Position numbers and translations under genes: made by a program. The notes under the pieces are model-generated. The model had not been told where the DNA came from. It worked only from the letters and a program-made list of their open reading frames with translations, and made no database searches. From contig JAUCBJ010008229.1 in the NCBI GenBank assembly GCA_032718475.1, positions 1-64,000 of the forward strand: DNA of 64,000 nucleotides, written 5' to 3'. Below, in pieces: positions 9,994-20,329 of the stretch. Positions within the stretch are counted from its first letter, which is position 1. Every line of letters starts with the position of its first letter. This stretch comes from Nemertoderma westbladi (Eukaryota; Xenacoelomorpha; Nemertodermatida; Nemertodermatidae).

Positions 9994-12580
9994 GAAATGC
10001 GATTAGCCTATTAGCTGACAACTTATCTACAAACCTTTGCTGCCTTTAAAGAGTACAACTCAAACTATGGTAATCCGAACTTTCCTTACCTTGGTTCAGT
10101 GTCTCCAGATGTTGGTCAATCTAAATTCTTCCACATGCTCTATGACCCGACTCATCTCCTTAAATCAATTCGCAATAACTGGGTCACTGAAAATATCCAA
10201 AGATTGACAATAAGGGTTCCTGGCACATCGCGTTATATTCGCGGTGACTGGAAGGACATTAAAGAGTATACAAGGTTACAAGGTTGATTCCAAGAATATA
10301 GTGCGAATGACTACTCTAACCCAGGCAGCTATAAACCCATCTTCTTTTGAGAAGCAAAAGGTTTCTCTAGCACTCCAGGTTTTCAATGAGAAAACTGTGG
10401 CTGCTTTAGCCTTGAGAGGAAACAAAGAGACAGCAGAGTTTGTTGATATAGTGCTGCGTTTCTGGAAGATTGTCAATGTCAAGTCCACTAGCATAGGATA
10501 TAGGTTGAATGATCCTGACCGTTATCCAATAAAGTCGCCTACAGATTCCCGTTTGACATATCTGAGAGATTTGGCTGGTAGTATTAAAGATATGAAAGGG
10601 GGGAAGGGAGTGAAACGAGTAGAGTTTGACCACAGAAACTCGAACCTCAATGATATCTACACTCGAAGGATTATGTGACATTACAGAGAAACTGCTTAGA
10701 GTCAATGGATATAATTATGTCTTGCTTGGCTTACTACAGTCTGATCTGATCGAAGGAGAGTTTGGAGTATATAGGCAAATGAGTGGCGGAAATTATAACA
10801 TCTGTCTAGAACAGGTCATGTATTCAGAGAGATTACAACGAATGAAGATTTACCACAGCTTTGACATCGAACCTATTAGTCACGAAAAGAACCAATGCTG
10901 CATGAGCGAATTAACTAATAATGAACTGGAAGATATTGACTACGTCCTTGAAAATGAAGAATACAGCATTAGTGACACAGAGAAAAGCGCTTTGATGTAT
11001 GCATGCGGCTATGTGACCTTCAAGGAACAACAACTGCCCATTGATGTCTCAGAACTTAGAGATTGTTCACAACTTCCAGAGTGTGACTTCACGAACATGG
11101 TCTCTCGAGGAAAGCTTTCAATTCCCCGTGCAGACATATTTCATCTAGCCTGTGCTTCTCTGTCACTCACCAAACGGCGCTATATTGGATGTACAGTACA
11201 ACCAGGATGAGGCGATTTGTAGATATCATAAATGACAATACTGTGGTAGATAGTGCTATTGATGGTAGGAAGGCAGGTATTATCCACAGACTCTGCAATA
11301 TACTGATGAAGGGACTCTCCAAGTTCTACGGCAATAAAGTGGCTAATGGCAGAGATGTAGAGACTAACAATAGAAAGAAGAGAAAACTGAATAGCCAATA
11401 GGGCTGTAATAAACATAAATTAGACAGAGACTCTGTTGAATAAGAGCTTACTGTAAGCTAAATGACGTGTTATCGAAAATGAACACTTATTGTGAATAAA
11501 AATTAAGTAAAGTTTTTCAGCCATTAGGTCGGGATTACATTACGCACAAAGTTATTTGACTTATTCTCAGTAAATAAACAGTAAATTTCCAGTAAACAAT
11601 AATAAGTCTAACAAGTCTAACTGTAATCTGAGATAAACGTATCAAAACTGCTTCCGTACAGATTATACATATTTCGAAATATTGTGGCTCGTATATTTTA
11701 TTAGGAGTTCGGTTTCAGTGGTAGATACAGTTATTATTTCACACAACTTATTTCAAAGGTTATTTCGAATATCTTTCAACAGTTAGTTATTTTGTACTAA
11801 TAAATTATCGCTAGCAAATTGTCGTAAAATATTTACATTAAGTACATTAGGTTGTTAGCAATACAAATTAAAAACATTAAAAACGTTTGCATTAAAAACA
11901 ATGAAAGGAAATTGAGAAGTTTACTTCTGTAAATTAAAGGAATTAGGCCTACACCTGTACACTGAATTGAAAAAACCGGCCTCTAATAAAATTAACACTA
12001 TATGCGAGCATCGCGTCCTGAATATATACTATGTTCTAGAAATCCTTGATTTAACTAGATGGTTTCAATTAAATAGACTATCATTAAACACTAAAAAAAC
12101 ACTAGCTAAATTATATTTCGCACCACAAACAAACAACTTAAACTAAACCAACAAATGGATATTGTGACAACATTGTTATCCAGAGAAATACAGTTCAGTT
12201 TCTCGGAGTTATTATAGATTAATGAACACCTTACATGGAAATACCATTACGAATGCCCATACAATAAAATAAGTCACAACATCGGCATCATCAATAAAAT
12301 AAAAGATCACATTACACCACAAGTGGCAGCAACTCTCATAGCATAATGATCAGCCCCTACCTATATTATTGCACCGCAGTTTGGCAGCTACATCATATAA
12401 ATACACACACAGAATTTACAAACAACAGAGAACACCCAAATAAACACTATAGATAAAAATACAATGATAAACCAAATACAACTTCTAGAATGTTGCATAA
12501 CAATTTATTAATAATAGACATTATTAATTATTAATAATGTCTATTCAGTGGTTGATGTAATGGGCCTTCCCAATCTTCCC

Positions 12581-13317
12581 AAGTCTTTACTATGTCAAGT
12601 CAAATATACATGAATTCATAATTAACAATATTTTTTCATTTACCTTAATTTACTAGTTATTTGAATCACTCCAATTATTACTTAGTTACAATTTATTTGT
12701 GTGCATGCAAGAATAGAGAAATGTTTCATAATAAAAAATAAATAAAAAATAAGAAAGGTAAAATATATGAGGTTACTATCCAATTTAGTGACCTTGGACT
12801 GGTTACTGAACGAACAGTTGACATGATTAAACTGAAATGATAGGCCTAGAATGCTCAATCACAGCATTCATCACGCGCTCTTAAAATTGAAAAAATAAAT
12901 AAAATGAAATAGGTCTAATTATACAACAACCCTATAAAAAATGAACCTGATAACATGCAGATATGCTTAGAATACAAGTGTAAGGTATAGCAGTATAGTA
13001 AGGCCTGTGAAAGTACGGCACTGTAGCCTGCTGCAGTAGATGCGGCGGACCAGTGACAGAAAATCCAACACTAACTGCTATGCCTCACAGCAGAACCGTA
13101 GTGGTACACATAAGGCCGCAAAGTAATGCTGCAGCGCTCAAACAATGATACCACAGCAGCACTGTCACACAGTACTGTACCTGCAAACATATAACTGTAC
13201 AAAGCAGCCCAGCTAGCTGTGAATTCATTACCTTTCCTCACACCACACCACAAATACACATCACTAGGATACAAACTCTGTTATCGGCTAGCAGTGGTGG
13301 CATGAATTTTGTCTTTG
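12581..13317. other. AT-rich spacer, nothing recognised
   Basis: Nothing with a family motif was found here. The short open stretch at 13071-13274 (minus) has no recognisable domain. Confidence 0.4.
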
Positions 13318-13428
13318 GCTATCAATTTTGTCGACAAGCCGGCACAGCATTCTTTATATATATGTAATATATATATATAATGCAACTGCAATGCTGCATG
13401 CCGATTGTAGTAGTCGTAGTAGTAGTGT
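13318..13428 (+). mobile_element. RTE 3'-end fragment with AT insertion
   Basis: The sequence matches the last ~100 bp of the RTE family (NFVDKPAQHS coding end, then GCTGCATGCCGAT and a TAG-rich tail GTAGTAGTCGTAGTAG). A TA-rich stretch of about 30 bp interrupts it at 13355-13382. Confidence 0.75.
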
Positions 13429-13689
13429 GGCTGAAACAGTACGTGGTATGAATCTTACTGAAATAACGGTAAATTTGTGAAGATTGCAATCTTTCTCGAT
13501 CATTTACACCTTGAAGTTGGGTCTGTTAGGCTTAGTGGTGAAATTAGAAACTGTTGCGCTTGAGTATAACTACAATGTATTAAAACGTATGTAAGAGAGT
13601 TTGAATTATAATAAGTCTTCTCGTAAGTGCAGTTGGCGCAAAGGCCTTCATGTCCAAATTCGAGCGTATTCAGCACCGATTTCCGGCGT

Positions 13690-14260
13690 TCAGGCATTTC
13701 CAGGATTTAAGCTTTGTAGGGTGTCATATTGTATTTTGACAGACAGAACGACTGACAAAGGGACAGACATACAAACTTTACAAATGCTGCCAAACTTGAA
13801 AACTGATACCGTAAATGAAGTCAGAGTCCAAAAAACAAACATTCCCAAGATTTAAGCTTTGTAGGGTGTCATATTGTATTTTGACAGATAGATCGACTGA
13901 CAAACGAACAGACGTATACAAACTGTAAAAATTTTGCCCAACATGAAAACTGATAGCGTAAATGAAGTCAGAGGTCAAGAAAACAGAGGATTTTAGCATT
14001 TGTAGGGTGTCATATTGTATTTTGACAGACAGATCGACTGACAAACGGACAGACGTATACAAACTGTACAAATGCTGCTAAACATGAAAACTGATACCGT
14101 AAATGAAGTCAGAGTCCAAGAAAACAGAGGATTTTAGCATTTGTAGGGTTTGTATTGTATTTTGACAGACAGATCCACTGACAAACGAACAGACATACAA
14201 ACTGTACAAATGCCGCCAAACTTGAAAACTGATATGGGAAATGAAATCAGTGATGAAAAA
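13690..14260 (+). repeat. Tandem repeat of about 141 bp, four units
   Basis: The box TTTTGACAGA recurs at 13734, 13879, 14020 and 14160 (spacing 145, 141, 140). Each unit has 'gactgacaaa-gacagac', 'aaatgctgccaaac-tgaaaactgat' and 'tttgtagggtgtcatattg'. Open stretches on the minus strand here are repeats of SLYTSVRLSVDLSVK and are not genes. Confidence 0.85.
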
Positions 14261-14465
14261 AACTACATATGGGAATTGCAATCAGTGTCTAAAAAAAACT
14301 ACATATGGAAGATTTTAGCTGTGTGGTCTAATATATTGTGTATATGGATATGAGCCCCAGCAAATGTCAGTACACATATAGAATAATTGTTACAAGCAGA
14401 TAATAATTGATGAAACTTTTATACCCAATATTTCTTCTACCTCTATTGGTATCAACAAACGTCTA

Positions 14466-14965
14466 TAACTACTACTACTATCCGCATGTTGCATTGCGAC
14501 TGCATTAATTATATCAAATATATTAAGAAAGATGTGTTGGCTTGACGATAAATTTGCTCAGCCACAACTCCCTATCACCCATGCATGACATTTGCTAGAT
14601 CATCCGCATCTCCAAGTCCAGTGTCCTTTAAAATGCGTCTCAAGAAAGTCATGGGCTTACCACCATATATAATCGTTCCATGAGGCAACCAAAGCACAAG
14701 ATTATGCACTGGCTGGTCCACACGGTGAAAGCAATGTCCTACAAAGCGGGGGCAGCTCCGTTCAAGTAAAAGCTTTCGGAGACTAATGAAACACATCCGA
14801 TGTTGTTCAGAGTCTGGTTATGGAGATGTGTTCATTGTTCTTGACACAATGACCCCGGCGTAGAATTATTGTGAATGTGCCATCCAGAGGTTTTGTATAC
14901 TCTGCAGTCAGAGACCAGCATGGACTCACATCTAAGAACGCTGTCTCTACTGCTGCCTTAAATAA
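14466..14965 (-). mobile_element. RTE fragment, 3' part
   Basis: Starts with CTACTACTACTATCCGCATG (the family's TAG-rich tail on the minus strand) and continues into PMTFLRRILKDTGL, HNLVLWLP, GHCF and the upstream 'CVKY' region. It carries many substitutions and small insertions, so it is an old copy. Confidence 0.75.
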
Positions 14966-16079
14966 CCTCTAAAAGGTTCACATGCGATATCAACAATTGG
15001 TACATTTGCAACAATATTATGCGAACTTTTCAGCGTTCTTCTGTTTTACTTTTAACGCAGTAAAGTACCGTATTGCAGCGTTGCGGCCTATAGGACGAAC
15101 GTACTTATACTTCTATAACTAACTATCTCTTAAACACGTCTGGATTCTTCTGCATTTCTCTAGCTTTATAGCAACAATTATATGCTAAGTTAATGATTGT
15201 TTACCGTAACTTTGTTGTAATAACTGCAATTAATTAGTGATACAAATTAAATTGGATGTGAATTACATCAATATTCCTAATTATTCCAATAGCAAAATGA
15301 AAACTTTAAAAAAATCGGAATTACTCGAACTATTCTGAGAATCATCTATTTAGATAAACCAGCCCCCACTAAATTAGAACTCTTTTCTGGAATATAGTTT
15401 AAATAAAACGTGCAGCCATAAGCACTGGAACTTTCAATACAGTTGGTTACATGCATTATTTTAAATAATATTAGGTTTATTTTAAGTCTTATTATACGGT
15501 CATACGGCTGCATATCATATTTCAACCTTAATTAAAGTGCCTCAATCTATTTAGATAGACCAGCCATTACATGTAAACTCACGTCTGAGATAAAGTTTAA
15601 ATAAAACATGCAGCCATAAGCAATGGAGCTGTCTTATGGTTGCATGTCATATTATAATAATAATTATTATGTTTTTTTTAAGTCATATTTTGGTCAATTA
15701 ATAAATACAATATTATATATGGTTAAATTAGTTAGTTAGTTAAATTATTTAAATGCTTTAATCAATTGAAAATATAAAAGAAATGAAACTACAATAATTT
15801 TTAGTTACTTATTTCATCAAAGAGTCCGTTTAATAAATTTAACTTCAATGAATTGGTTTTATGGCTGCATGTTTTATATAATCTATAGTTAATTTAGAGA
15901 AAGGACAGGCGCCGCATTTTTAGCTCTCACTAACCACAGGTTGTCTGGCTAGATAGCACAAACTTCACACTAAATATTGGTACAGAGAGACAAAAGATAG
16001 ACAAATGAAGGTTGCAGTGGAAAGGGAACATGGCCCAAAGTTGAAAGCTTTAGAATACATCTCTGAAACTACCGAACTA

Positions 16080-17060
16080 CTAGATCGACTGACAAACGGA
16101 CAGACATACAAACTTTACAAATGCTGCCAAACATGAAAACTGATACCGCAAATGAAGTCAGAGTCCAAGAAAACAGACATTCTCAGGATTTTAGCATTTG
16201 TAGGGTATCATATTGAATTTTGACAGACAGAACGACTGACAAACGGACAGACATACAAACTTTACAAATGCTGCCAAACTTCCAAAGTGCCTCAATCTAT
16301 TTAGATAGACCAGCCATTACATGTAAACTCACGTCTGAGATAAAGTTTAAATAAAAGATGCAGCCGTAAGAACGGCTTCTCAAAAAAAACATAATTCGAA
16401 ACTCGTAAATAGCAGTACATCCGTTATTAGGAACCGAATCGTGGCTGACTGACTGACTGTAATTTGGGGCTACCGCTTTGGGGCGGTAAAAAGTATATTT
16501 GGGGCGAAAACTATGTAATCTGGGAAAGAATAAGTTGTGGTCAAAATTATATTATGTAAGACTGATGACAACAGTTTATAGGCCACTAAACATGAAAATT
16601 GATTTTGAAATTAAAATCGGAGACCAATAATAAAACACACATTACATACCGAATGTTTTAGCTTTGTGGTGTGATATAATATATTTTGACAGGCAGATTG
16701 ACATGATAAACGGACAGACAGAAATACAGTCTAGATAAAACCAAAAATGAATACTGATATCAAAAAGGAAGTCAGATAACGATAAAACACAGATGCCCAA
16801 GATTTTAGATTTGTATGGTGAAATATTCTATTTTGACAGACACATAGGCAGACAAATGGACAGAAATACAGACAGTCTAGATGCCATCAAACATGAAAAC
16901 CGTAATCGGGAATGAAATCACAGACTATGAAAACTCCATTCCATAGGTTTTTGCCATGGGGTGAGAGATACTATTATGTAAAACAGATCAACAGACAAAC
17001 GGGCAGACAGACAAAACGTCTAAATGCAACAAACATGAAAACTGATATCGAAAATTTCAA
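16080..17060 (+). repeat. Further, more diverged units of the 141-bp repeat
   Basis: Two well-kept units (16080-16285) and at least two diverged ones (about 16560-17060) contain the same TTTTGACAGRCAGA and 'acaaacggacagac' boxes as the array at 13.7 kb. The block is interleaved with the ATGCAGCC hairpin family. Confidence 0.7.
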
Positions 17061-17446
17061 AAAAAGCAAAATTAAGCATGTATTAAGCATGTTTAAATAA
17101 AACGTGCAGCCTTAAGCACTGGGACTGTCTTATGGCTGCATCTTATTTCATAACTATATATGTCATTATTCATAAAATAGCACATTAGCGTTACCGCACG
17201 AGTGATTTTGTTTCCCGAGCGACCGCGAGGGAAATAATAGAACAAGGGCCGTAAAGAAAAATATGATTGAAAAGAAAATGCAATAATAGTTGCAGCTAGT
17301 AATAATGCACAATTTTGTAAATTTTTCTTATAATTATTGGTTATAAGGCTGCATATTAAATTTCAAAATTATTATGTATATTTATTAGGAAAGATTTATA
17401 AAGAATAATGCTGAAAATTCAAGTGCCTCAAACCTTCCACTACACC

Positions 17447-17533
17447 GAAACTCAATATAGTATAGTTATATATATAGTAGTATAGTATAGTAGTAGTATA
17501 GTATAGTATAGTATAGTATAGTATAGTATATAG
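17447..17533. repeat. (TATAG)n / (TAG)n microsatellite
   Basis: Run of TATAGTATAG-type units in AT-rich sequence. Confidence 0.85.
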
Positions 17534-17599
17534 TTTAAATAAATCATGCAGCCATAAGCAGTTGAGATTTCTTATGGTTGCATGTCATATTTTTATAAT

Positions 17600-18605
17600 T
17601 ATTATTGTGTTTTTTTAAAGTTATATTTTGGTTAATTAATACAATATCATTAATTATTTCATGAATTTAAAACTTAAAGGAAACGAAAATGCAATATAAT
17701 TATAGCAAATAAAATAAACAAAGGTTTATCAAAGATACAGTTTTATGGATTTTAGGAATTGAATTTATTAATTTGTTATATGGCTGCATATTTTAACTCA
17801 AATTTGTATGAATTTTGTTAATTTTGAAAAATAACTATTCTTTTACATAAATAATTATTTTTTGTCCAACTTTTTATCTCTATATTCGAGGAATTGTAAA
17901 GGCATATTTTTTCAGAGGCCAAAGCAAAGGTCAAGGAAAAAATGCTGGAATTAATGAAGAAATAGAATACAGCTCAAGTTGCAGATGATAATATTAACTT
18001 ATTAATATTAACCATTTTTAAAAGCGTGAGGGCATTCATTATTTTATAACAACAGCTCTAATTTTAGGTCTCTCTAGTGGTAGTTGTAGTCTGCAATTAA
18101 TAGCGTAAATTGATATAAATGTTACAATATTAATGTGATTAATTTATTATTTAGCATTTGCAGTTCTGATAATTTAATGTAAGGTATCAAAATTTCATAC
18201 TTTGTTTCTTATTGAATAAAGCTCGCTATGCTCGTTTGGTACAATGATCAGCGGTCATAACTCTGAAGTGATATTTTCACATAATGACGTTTTCTAGTTA
18301 GTAAAAACATTTTTAATTCATTATTTTTGTGTTATGGTGTAGGTCCGTTATGCAACAACGTGAAATTGATGTTTAATTAAAAATGGAAATGTTTTATCTT
18401 AGTAACAGCCCTATAAACAAACCAAATATATATATAAAGTTATATAGATAAACATAACTAATTAAATATTCTTATATCATCAAAATATTTTGTGCATCCA
18501 TATGGCCAGTGCCAGTCCTACCTATGATTTTCCAATTTGGCTAAAGTGTAGAAATTGCTTGAGTTATATAGAATATTATATTATATCACATTATATACTA
18601 TATAT
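17600..18605. other. AT-rich spacer, nothing recognised
   Basis: Contains a few TATGGCTGCAT arms of the hairpin family but no gene or transposon end that I can support. Confidence 0.4.
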
Positions 18606-18609
18606 ATAG

Positions 18610-19243
18610 AATATAATATGTTAATATGTTGATGGAAACTTGACAACCATTGATAATAATCAACTAAGGAAGGTCGATGGCTTCCAGTACCTTGGATCAT
18701 GGATAGAGAGTAGCAAAAAGGACATAGAAGTCAGGAAAGCAAAGGCTTGGGTAGCTCTATCAAAAATGGATACCATCTGGAAATCAGATCTCTCCAGGCA
18801 CCTGAAGACTAAGTTCTTTCGAGCCACAGTGGAAAGTGTATTTTTATATGGGGGTGAGACCTGGACACTGACTAAATCACTTGAACAACGAATTGATGGT
18901 TGCTACACAAGATTACTAAGGGCAGCCCTAAACATCAGCTGGAGACAAGCTCTATACCACCTGTTTCAACCACCCTCTGTGAACGCAGATTAAGATTCAG
19001 TGGGCACTGCTGGCGAAGTAAAGACAAGGTCATACCAGATCTACTTCTCTGGCAACCAACTCATGGAAAGCGTAGTTGTGGACGACCGGCCATAACATAT
19101 ATAGATCAACTTGAAAGGGATACTGAACTTGGGAGAAACGAAATTGCGACAACTATGGAGAATCGGGAAGCCTGGAAGGATCTCATTTCCACAGTCCGAG
19201 TTCGCTCGACCTAGTAGTAGTAGTAGTAGTAGTATAGAATATT
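18610..19243 (+). mobile_element. RTE-type LINE, second subfamily (B), 3' part
   Basis: The open stretches 18640-18993 and 18900-19214 are one ORF broken by a frameshift near 18960. They read VDGFQYLGSWIESSKKDIEV, FFRATVESVFLYGGETW, RRLRFSGHCWRSKDKVIPD, LLLWQPTHGKRS and RPAITYIDQLERDT. These match the C-terminal part of RTE ORFs but differ clearly from the family at 36 kb. The element ends CGCTCGACC(TAG)n at 19209-19233, so both subfamilies end in a TAG repeat. Confidence 0.82.
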
Positions 19244-20004
19244 ATTATTATATTATATAGATTATACATAATACTATATAATATGTAACCATAAGATCGC
19301 TAAATTCTATATAAAAGTAATATATATTTTGTTTGATCTTTCAAAATGTCTTATGGCTGCAATCATTAGATATATATATATATTATATTATCTAGGTGAA
19401 ATAAAGAAACAAGAATTTGAAAATTTTACCTGAGGGGGCTCATTTTTTGGCTTCCGACAATTAATTATGGATTCCTATGGACACACTCACACACAGACTT
19501 TTGGTCCACTAAACATTCACTGATGACTCACGACAGAAGTTCAGACATTGCAAATTGAAAATAAGCAATTTACTAACTATTAATTACATCTTTCAGCATG
19601 AGAGACGAAAAGCCACACTTCTCTCTCCCTTCCAGTTGAATTTCTTCACTAAGCTATTTTCGTACATATGTTACAATATCTGATGTATGACATCCTTAAT
19701 GTCCATTCCACGAATGGTACCTAGAGATTTCATTCTGGATATAAATAAACGTAAGAAAAAATTATTTTATAAGTATATACATAATATGTATATAATATAC
19801 ATAATAAGTAATAACTAGTGATGACTATGGACTTGGGGAATTGATATTACAACCATCAAGCTTAACTAACAACATACAGCTAAGCAAGACTTAACAATAT
19901 TAGGTACTAGAATGCACATGCTGCTTGATACTTTGCAGCTACGCTTCATTATATATATTAATGATACTATACCGTCTTATCGACATATTGCTATTATATA
20001 AGCT
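19244..20004. other. AT-rich spacer, nothing recognised
   Basis: Simple AT-rich sequence with no motif that I can assign. Confidence 0.4.
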
Positions 20005-20329
20005 GTCAGCCATGCTTATTCTCTACATGAGGCTACCAAAGCACAAGATTTTGCATTGACGGAAGGAAAAGGAAATGTAATTCAAAGCAGAGGCGGTTTT
20101 TTTTTCAAAAATCAAGCTTTGGGGGACCAATGAGACACCTCCAATGTTGATTGGAGATGGGCGCATTTACACAGTGAACCCGATGTAGCACAGCATACTT
20201 GTCTATGTGCTACACAGGAATTTGGTGCCCTCATCAGTTAAAGCCCAGCATGGACTCCAATATAGAGGAATACTGGTTCTAGTACTGTCCTATGTAAAAT
20301 ATAAGGGGGGGGGGGGGGGGGGGGGGGGG
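20005..20329 (-). mobile_element. Degenerate RTE fragment followed by a 25-base G run
   Basis: Minus-strand match to the RTE C-terminal region ('atgcttattc-ctacatgagg', 'gcacaagattttgcattg', 'ccaatgagacacctccaatg', 'agcccagcatggactcc'). It carries insertions and many substitutions. An uninterrupted G run lies at 20305-20329. Confidence 0.7.

Larger units (their letters stand above)
7954..11401 (+). pseudogene. P-element transposase, broken
   Basis: The order of motifs follows P/THAP9-type transposases. 7954-8217 has GRRYSAQTIHFALSQFF and LSLPHPSQYL. 8236-8622 has IIIFDEVHIKASIQY with the first catalytic Asp. After the Merlin insertion comes LLADNLSTN, a candidate second Asp (codon at 10017). 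MLYDPTHLLKSIRNNW lies at about 10130, DLIEGEFGVYRQMSGGNY with the acidic catalytic residue at about 10750, and HRLCNILMKGLSKF near the end. Lesions seen are a TAG at 8215, the Merlin insertion at 8623, one extra base at 10035, and frameshifts near 10270, 10640 and 11190. No THAP zinc finger is visible at the N terminus, where an open stretch at 7757-7948 is unrecognised. A poly(A) signal AATAAA-like sequence follows the last block. Confidence 0.85.
7644..12033 (+). mobile_element. P element (about 3.0 kb once the nested Merlin is removed)
   Basis: The ends are a 59-bp terminal inverted repeat: 7644-7702 (starting CATAGTATATATTCAGG) and 11975-12033 (its reverse complement), with one mismatch. 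The element starts CA and ends TG. It is flanked by a perfect 8-bp target duplication TTCTAGAA at 7636-7643 and 12034-12041; 8-bp duplications are typical of P elements. It encodes a P-type transposase (separate entry). Total span is 4390 bp; without the Merlin insertion and its duplicated target it is about 3.01 kb, close to the canonical P length. The near-perfect inverted repeats suggest that it is younger than its decayed coding region implies, or was mobilised by another copy's transposase. Confidence 0.92.
7318..12580 (+). mobile_element. CR1/Jockey-type LINE reverse transcriptase, split by a P element
   Basis: Left part (7318-7635) reads, with frameshifts, CYGIDETALAWITNYFHQTE, SPLLFIIYCNGLTNT, KLAKFILFAD and GKDLEKFITETNDDLLNLTK. 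This is the RT palm region, with the FADD box broken. Right part (12042-12580) continues with LDLTRWFQLNRLSLNTKKT and, further on, QVAATLI and ISPYLYYCTAVW, typical of the thumb and C-terminal part of CR1/Jockey-type LINEs. The reading breaks exactly at the TTCTAGAA that flanks the P element. The LINE itself is old, with stops and frameshifts, and its start and 3' end are not clear. Confidence 0.75.
15340..17600. repeat. Dispersed repeat family with an ATGCAGCCATAAG hairpin, five or so copies
   Basis: Related segments occur at about 15340-15480, 15535-15660, 16285-16370, 17085-17160 and 17420-17600. They share 'gtgcctcaatctatttagat', 'agtttaaataaaac' and a hairpin with arms CATGCAGCCATAAG and CTTATGGTTGCATG. 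The hairpin is complete at 15607-15646, about 17100-17145 and about 17548-17585. No coding capacity was seen. They may be MITEs or a decayed satellite. Confidence 0.65.

Noticed and set aside
13778-14281. Tandem-repeat protein on the minus strand (SLYTSVRLSVDLSVK repeats)
   Set aside because: Unit length is near 141 bp, frame and stops vary between units, and the same repeat elsewhere is not open.
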